Positions 58,060 to 64,000 of a stretch of 64,000 nucleotides of DNA are shown here, piece after piece. This DNA comes from Atherix ibis. Its lineage: Eukaryota > Arthropoda > Insecta > Diptera > Athericidae. Position 1 is the stretch's first letter. The number at the start of each line of letters is the position of its first letter. The stretch lies in NCBI GenBank assembly GCA_958298945.1, contig OY282605.1, positions 32,714,811 to 32,778,810 of the forward strand, written 5' to 3'. Under the pieces are notes generated by a model. It was not told the origin of the DNA, did not search any database, and saw only the letters and a program-made list of their open reading frames with translations. A program made the translations under genes and the position numbers.

Positions 58060-58902
58060 CATTGTTTGAGTGCTCGAAAAAGAAGCCTTTGAATTCTGAA
58101 TTTTTGAACAAAATTTTCTTCAGCAATGAGGCTTATTTCTGACTCAGCAGATACGTTAATTGGCAAAATTTTCATATATGGGGCTCTGAAAACTAGCAGG
58201 AGAAGCCATTATATTCTCGAAAAGTGACTCTCTAGTGTGCATTTTGATCTGAACTTGTTATTGGCCACGTATTTGTTTGAAACTGAAGAAGCAGAGCCGG
58301 TTACCGTCTATTCTGAGCGCTATCGGCATATAATAACCGAGCCTGAACTTTAAAATTTCAATTTAAACTTTCGACTTTTTGGACTAAACTTGAAGATTTT
58401 TATCCACAAGCTAAAAAAACAGTGCCACAAGCCACATAATGTGATAAATTTTTACGGCCTGAACTTTACGAATTTATCTGGATCATATGTGATTTTAACA
58501 AGACAACGCCACAAGCTACACCACATGACAAATTTTATCTTTATTGCTTGAAAATTTCGCAGGACGCAGAATTTTGTGATTTAGCGATGTCAAATTGGTT
58601 TCCAAGATCATGCGATTTGACACCGTTGGGTTTTTTCTTGTGAAAGATGGTGTTTACACAGACAATCCTTAAACTCAAAGGTGTTTAAAAACTAACATTC
58701 ATTAAGTAATGGTCAAAAAAGTTATTAAAAAATTACCTCTAAAGGATCGAAATTCTGCAATTAAAAAATTACCTCTTGGTGGTCCGTTGAATGTTGATAT
58801 ATTCTATGCATAATGCCAAGGTCCACGAAATAAAATTTAATTTAATTTTCATCTAATTCTGAATTCTAAATATTTTTCTTTTAACTTTACTTTCCCATTT
58901 AT
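58060..58902 (+). mobile_element. Family C transposon, copy C7
   Basis: The interior follows family C in order. EEAEPVTVYSERYRHIITEP (near 58285-58345) equals the VTVNSERYR block, followed by HPQAKKTVPQATYCDK and FIWIICDFNKTTPQAT (WFQQDNAxPHT degraded). FCDLAMSNWFPRSCDLTPLG (near 58575-58635) equals the GDVNWPPRSCDLTPLD block, then DGVYTDNP. The right end (AACTTTACTTTCCCATTTAT) is at about 58900. The left end is missing or unrecognisable. It shares a distinctive 36-base insertion with C8. Confidence 0.8.
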
Positions 58903-59759
58903 AATAATTTTCAATACCTGCATTTTTATATTTTCCAGTTTAAAAATTTTCAAAAAAAAACCAAATAAAGATATTATACTTAATGAATTTTAAACTTTCG
59001 AAAATTTAATGACAATATCAACGAATCAAATAAATGCAATTTGAACGGAAATTGAAAGTGTAGAAACGCATTTTTTTTGAATAATTTTCAATTTTCTATT
59101 TTATTTAATTTTTTTTTTAAAAAACAATAATTTAAGTATAAAAGTACATCAACTTTGTTTTCATGGTTTTTTTTTTACAAACAAAATCACTAATAAGGGA
59201 AAACGCATAAGCACGTGATTTTTTTTTTCACCGGTTTTTTTAGACCAATTTTTTTTACTATAAAAGTATAAAAATTTGTAAAATAATAAATTAATCATTA
59301 TATCAGAGTTTCTTAATAAAGTTGTTTTCAGTAATACATATTTTGTGTCAAAAGGTGAGCGGAAGTGCGTGAAGACGTGAATTTTTTTACCCGCTCAGAA
59401 GTTAACAAAAACAAACCAATTTGATGAAAATCTAAACTTTTTTCCACTCAAAATCTATACTTTCGAATAATTTCATTTTAGATAGTTTCTGAGTAAAAAT
59501 AAAAATATATTTTAGATGCAAAAAGAAACGATGCAAGGAAAACTTCCTATTCGATTACTAAAAAATTATACTACATAACAAATAATACAGGAAGTTAAAA
59601 TTTCTTATTTTATTCTTTTATATTTTTAATATTGAAAATTTATTGTAGTTAAAAAATAGTATTCGATAAAATTTCAATTACAAATTTTCATTAAAATTAT
59701 CCATTTTCGAAAATTTAATTAATAATTTTTCGACTTAAAACTCAGGTTTCGGTAAAATC
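58903..59759. other. AT-rich stretch without recognisable gene
   Basis: I see nothing supported. Confidence 0.6.
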
Positions 59760-59924
59760 TTTCTTGCATTATAGTGCTTTGACCCTACCATTATGCATCG
59801 AATATAACATCACTCAAATGGCCATTATCAGACTTTCTTGCAGGAGCCGATCCTTTTGAGGTAATTTTTAAAGACTTTTTTGCGCATTTGGAGCTGTATT
59901 TCGGCCATTACTTGACCGAAAAAT

Positions 59925-60087
59925 AAGCAAAGCAGCTGTCAAAAATAAACTGAACATTCAAAATGGCCGAAGTTCTCGGCATAAGTGCGAAACATGAGTA
60001 CCAACATAACGCCACAAAAAAATCGAAAATCGAATATACGTAATCCGCGGAAATTCAAAATTCGCGATACTTTTTGAACAGACCTCG
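59925..60087 (-). mobile_element. Mariner B5, terminal fragment
   Basis: Only the 5' end of a B element is left: the TIR (inverted CGAGGTCTGTTCAAAAAGTA at 60087) and the untranslated leader up to the CAGCTGCTTTGCTT segment. TA lies at 60088-60089. The coding region is absent. Confidence 0.9.
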
Positions 60088-60395
60088 TATGGTCCAGAAT
60101 AAAATTTTCAAGTTTAGGCCATAGAAATTCGTGTACCTCTCCTTTTTCATAATCGAAGAAATACTATCGCAATTGCACTTTTAGCCTAAAATGACTACCA
60201 GACTGTCACTTTTTGCGAAAACAATGGTTTCTGCACAGTAATTTGTGGATTTTCAGAGCCGCATATATGACAATTTGGCTTGTGTTGCTATATTCACAGA
60301 AGGAGTAACAAGACCCATCGTTGAAAAAAAATTTTGTTCGAAAAATCCGCTACGGCATAATCACTATTTTTAAAACTTCACCATATTGATTGGTA

Positions 60396-60488
60396 TAAAA
60401 ATATAAAATGGCAAACCCTAACCTAAACAGATGCCAGACCTGTCATTTGACATCTGTTTAGGTTAGGGTTTGCCATTTTATATTTTTA
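60396..60488. repeat. Hairpin with 38-bp perfect arms in C6
   Basis: Arms 60396-60433 and 60451-60488 (each including AAATGGCAAACCCTAACC or its complement) pair perfectly around CCAGACCTGTCATTTGA. The loop is itself a piece of the family C terminus, so the structure is two terminal regions joined head to head. Confidence 0.97.
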
Positions 60489-60611
60489 TTGGTATAAAAA
60501 TATTGTATAAAATGCAAAACCCTTAGCTAAACAGATGCCATTTTAGATGATATATATATTTGACAGCTGTCAAATGACAGGTCTTTCCTTTCCAAGCCAC
60601 CAACTGGATAA

Positions 60612-62284
60612 CCCATTATTATTAATAAAATAATAAGAAAACCACCAAAAAAAATGAATGAGAAAAAGAAAAAAAAAACACGAACAAACTAAATCAAAAA
60701 TTTCAAAGCTCGTCAAAATTTCAGCACATCAAAAATGGAGCTTCGCCAAATTTATATTCAATATGGAAATTATCGGTCAATGCCACCAGATGTCAGCATT
60801 CACATTCGATTTACATTTTGAAACGGCCTCCATCCATAATTACCCGTCCATCGATTGAGTTTATTGATGATGAAAATTTCACTTTTATTAAATTATTATT
60901 CTTTAACTTGAAAGCGTATAAAAAGTAAAAGCTTTTCTTTGTTATTATTTCATCTGTATTTTTTTTTACTCTGTTGCCATCTTTTATATTAATCGTTTTT
61001 TTTTTCGTTTTTGTTTTTTGGTGATTTGTTTATACCAAGAAAAAGACGTTTATTCGTATAGGTGTGAAAATTTACTTTTCTCGTTAAATATTATTTTTCG
61101 CCATATTTTTTTAAGTTATTTTTAAGTAAAAATGAAAACAATCGCCAATAGAAAATATGTACAAATATTAACATTATTTGGCTATTAAGCATAATCATAT
61201 TTAAAGAAGCCGTAAATGCATTAATATTGAAATTTACAAAAATTACTATAATTGTTAACTAAGCGTAAGCTTGCGAAAAAAATAGAGTAATTAAAATATA
61301 TTCGTTTATATAGCTTTGGCGGAAATATTCCAACCAACCAGAGGATATGTTAAGAAAACGAAAATGGCGAACATCTTTTGTGTTTTCATTGTTGTTTTTT
61401 TTTCGAAAGAGGAAAATTTACATTTTCGTAATTGAAAAAGTTCGTAATTCCGAAAAAGTCAATATGAAAGTTGAAGAAAGGGAATTAATTTTCTGATGAT
61501 TCGATTCGTACACAATAATGCGTTGAATATTAAAATAATTTTGATTGATTAAGTTCGATTTGCTTTGGTAAAGGTTGGGTTCGATACCAGAACAAATAAA
61601 ATTTAATGTAGAAATTTTTTTGGAAAATGGGCAAAAGGGGGTCAATTTAGATTTTCAATTTAAATGGTGATAGTGGTAAATTCTCTACCATCATTGTACG
61701 TATATTGATCAATGAAATTCAAAAATTATTCGAATTAATTTGGTGGTTTTTGTTTTACTTTTTGATAAATGAAGATGAAAATGAATTAAATCAGAAAATT
61801 TAAAATGATTTTTTAATGATTGAAATGCGGTAAAACTTGCTAGCAAAAGTCCAGAGCTTACTTAATATTATGTAAAGAAAATTAGTTTTTCTTTCTTTCT
61901 TTTGTTACTCTATCGATTACTTTATTAATTTGGTTTTTTTTTAACTTGCAATATCAAAATCGAGATGATTTCATTGCATTCCTAATTATTGGATTATTTT
62001 TAAAGATGTGTTATTTGAATGTAAGACTTCTCCTCTGTACTTGCAAAACTTACTTTAAATTTGCTTTCTCATCCAAATGTAACTATTTCGGTTTTGTATT
62101 CTTCTTTGTTAAAAATAAATCTTACGAAACGAAAAACGTTACGAAATTGTTCATTTTTGAAATTTACAAAAAATTTAGTGATTTTTAATCCTTTTTTTTG
62201 TATAAAACAAATGATTTTCCTTATTTTTGACATAACGTATTATATTTAAACCTTATAAACAATAATTTACTTAATATGCATATA
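60612..62284. other. AT-rich stretch without recognisable gene
   Basis: The frame at 60658-60858 (66 codons) is Lys-rich at its start and has no recognisable motif. The remaining frames are compositional. Confidence 0.55.
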
Positions 62285-63008
62285 CGACGTCTGTTCAAAA
62301 AGTATCGCGAATTTTGAATTTCCGCGGTTTACGTATATTCGATTTTCCATTTTTTGGGGCTTTATGTTGGTACTCATGTCTCTCACTTATGCCGACAAGT
62401 TCGGCCATTTTGAATGTTCGGTCAATTTTTGACAGCTGCTTTGCTTTCACGTGTTTTGCCAATTCCAAAAAATGGATCAAAGAATCTATTTCGGGAACAA
62501 GAAAAGTCATAGTGGGTCATATCTGGGGAATACGATAGCTGCGGCATTATAAGTGTGTTGTTTTTGGCCAAAAATTCGCGCACAAGCAACGATGCGTGAG
62601 CAGGGGCGTTATCATGGTGTAAAAGCCAATTTTTGTTCTTCCACAACTCCGCGGATTTTTAGCGGATTGCTTCGCGCAACTTGCGCATAACTTGCAGGTA
62701 ATATTCCAGATTGACCGTTCTACCCTGTGGCAAGAACTCATAATGCACCATGCCCCTGCAATCGAAGAAAACTGTAAGCAAAACCTTCACATTCGACCGA
62801 ACTTGGCGCGCTTTTTTCGGTTTTGGCTCATGCGGCAGTTTCCATTGGGATGATTGAGCTTTGGTTTCCACGTCATAACCATAAACCCATGATACGTCAC
62901 CAGTTATGACCCTCTGTAGCAAATTTGGGTCATCGCGGACAGAGTCCAACAGCTCCTTAGCAATGTTTATGCGATGCTGTTTTTAGTCGAAAATGGGAAA
63001 AAATCAAA
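62285..63008. mobile_element. Mariner B6, chimeric head-to-head rearrangement
   Basis: Bases 62285-62489 are the 5' end of a B element in plus orientation (CGACGTCTGTTCAAAAAGTA, leader, and the start ATGGATCAAAGAATC). From about 62491 to 63008 the sequence is a B element in minus orientation. It runs from the DFSCSRN (altered DFFLFPK) region back through HHDNAPAHASLLVREF with Asp 2 intact, LLTVFFDCRGMVHYE, ITGDVSWVYGYDVETKA (the Glu after Asp 1 changed to Val) and the HTH-deletion junction into the leader. The left edge has TA at 62283-62284. The right TIR is absent, and family C sequence begins directly after it. Confidence 0.9.
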
Positions 63009-63832
63009 GTTTGGAAAGTATATTTCTGTCATTTTGACAGCTGTCAAAAGAATATGTCATTGAAAGTAAAATTTGTTTAGTTTAAGGTTAAACTTGTTTA
63101 GTCAATGCCATTTTGAATTGTGGATTGTTTATTCATTGAACTATGCGTTATAAAAATGGGGTAATTCTGCTCTAGCAACGTTTCTATTAATAAGCAAAAA
63201 AACCTCTATATGAGACTCTGAAAGTGACTCAAAAAAAGTGCTTATGGAGAAGCAATTATATCCTCCGAAAACTGGTGTTATTGGCCACGTATTTCTTTGA
63301 AACTAATGGAGCAGAGACATCAGTTCTATATCGGCGTATAATAACCGAGCTGATAATTTTTCGGCCTGAACTTTAAAATTTCAATTTAAACTTTCGACGT
63401 TTCGGACTAAACTTGAAGATTTTTATCCAAAAAAAAAAACAGTGCCACAAGCCTATATATGATAAATAAAAGTACGCATAATTTCGGGATTAGGCAATGT
63501 CAATTAGTTTTAAAGATCGGGCAATTTAATGCTGCTTGATTTTTTCTTATAAATACTAGGCAGACAATCGTCAAATTTTAGAGCATTTCGAAACCAACTT
63601 ACGCCAAGTAATAATGATCGAAAGGTGCAGAAATGTCACTCGAATGAAAATTACGTTGAAAGAATCGAGTCCTGTAAGAAGTCACGTGCTGGCTATCTGA
63701 AAAATTTTATACTCCATGTATAATGGCAAGATCCAAGAAATATAATAAAATAAAAATTTCATAAAAGTCGGATATTTAAATGTCTTTTGTTTAACTTTAC
63801 TTTTCCAAGTATAAATTGGATACTATAATATA
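63009..63832 (+). mobile_element. Family C transposon, copy C8
   Basis: Starts inside the left terminus (TTTGGAAAGTATATTTCTGT, then TTTGACAGCTGTCAAA at 63033-63048) directly beside B6, and ends with TTTTCCAAGTATAAATTGGA near 63829. The interior is badly decayed but keeps CGGCCTGAACTTTAAAATTT at the same place as C7, the WFQQDNA-to-WPPRS region in fragments, and the 3' AATGGCAAGATCCAAGAAAT segment. Confidence 0.8.
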
Positions 63833-64000
63833 ATATATTGAAAAGTACACTAAAAGACCGAATCGTAGCCGCACATTTTCCACCATAAATTAGATAATTT
63901 CACTTCAAAATATTCTGAACAGCACATGAATTTATATTTGATAATTTTTTTTTAAAAAATCGCCCATTTCCGAACTAGTTTGAATACCAGCCGAATTTGC
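63833..64000. other. Unassigned sequence at window end
   Basis: I see nothing recognisable. Confidence 0.5.

Larger units (their letters stand above)
59760..60611 (-). mobile_element. Family C transposon, copy C6, with terminal hairpin and mariner B5 fragment
   Basis: The 5' end (minus sense) is at 60611 (inverted GGTGGCTTGGAAAGGAAAGA), with TTTGACAGCTGTCAAA at 60559-60574. The interior shows the family C blocks in reverse orientation up to the GCATTATAGTGCTTTGACCC segment near 59.77 kb. The outermost 3' end is eroded. The 5' region holds a hairpin with 38-bp perfect arms (60396-60488). A mariner B terminal fragment (59925-60087) interrupts the transposase part. Confidence 0.8.

Overview
This window is eukaryotic, AT-rich, repeat-laden DNA, almost certainly from an insect or another arthropod. 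There is no operon structure and no long host gene. Nearly everything recognisable is a relic of mobile DNA: several mariner and Tc1 lineages, a second IS630-Tc1-mariner transposase family present in at least nine copies or fragments, and fragments of non-LTR retrotransposons carrying insect-type reverse transcriptase and RNase H motifs. The order of insect cannot be decided from the sequence.

Layout. 0-5 kb: AT-rich filler, two decayed non-LTR reverse transcriptase fragments and a long polypyrimidine tract. 5.7-6.4 kb: a GC-richer island with overlapping open frames that I do not recognise. 6.8-12.6 kb: two blocks of a degenerate complex tandem repeat, the second ending in a six-copy minisatellite. 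12.6-14.6 kb: a decayed mariner beside a nearly intact one with perfect 27-bp terminal repeats and two single-base frameshifts. 16.3-17.6 kb: tandem repeats carrying a piece of a non-LTR element. 19.9-21.1 kb: a longer non-LTR fragment with RT thumb, RNase H and terminal zinc-knuckle regions. 22.3-23.9 kb: a mariner nested inside another mariner. 25-64 kb: repeated copies of a transposase family (called C here) and of a mariner subfamily (called B here), with B inserted into C several times, plus an unclassified TIR element (E), a Tc1-like element and another mariner (F).

The most interesting pattern is in family C. Its terminal regions have been amplified more than once into tandem arrays and hairpins: four 158-bp units with three near-perfect palindromes at 25.8-26.3 kb, three 145-bp units at 46.4-47.6 kb, and a 38-bp-arm hairpin at 60.4 kb. 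The termini also share a 16-bp palindrome, TTTGACAGCTGTCAAA. This looks like satellite DNA being born from transposon ends. Family B shows a parallel story: most copies share one deletion that removes the DNA-binding domain, so they form a non-autonomous subfamily that must have been moved in trans.

Three short segments (27.2, 38.2 and 40.6 kb) have splice signals and sustained coding character against the AT-rich background and may be exons of host genes with very long introns. I could not identify any of them. No convincing functional tRNA, rRNA, CRISPR array or host promoter was found. The only tRNA-like sequence is a decayed one at 29.6 kb.
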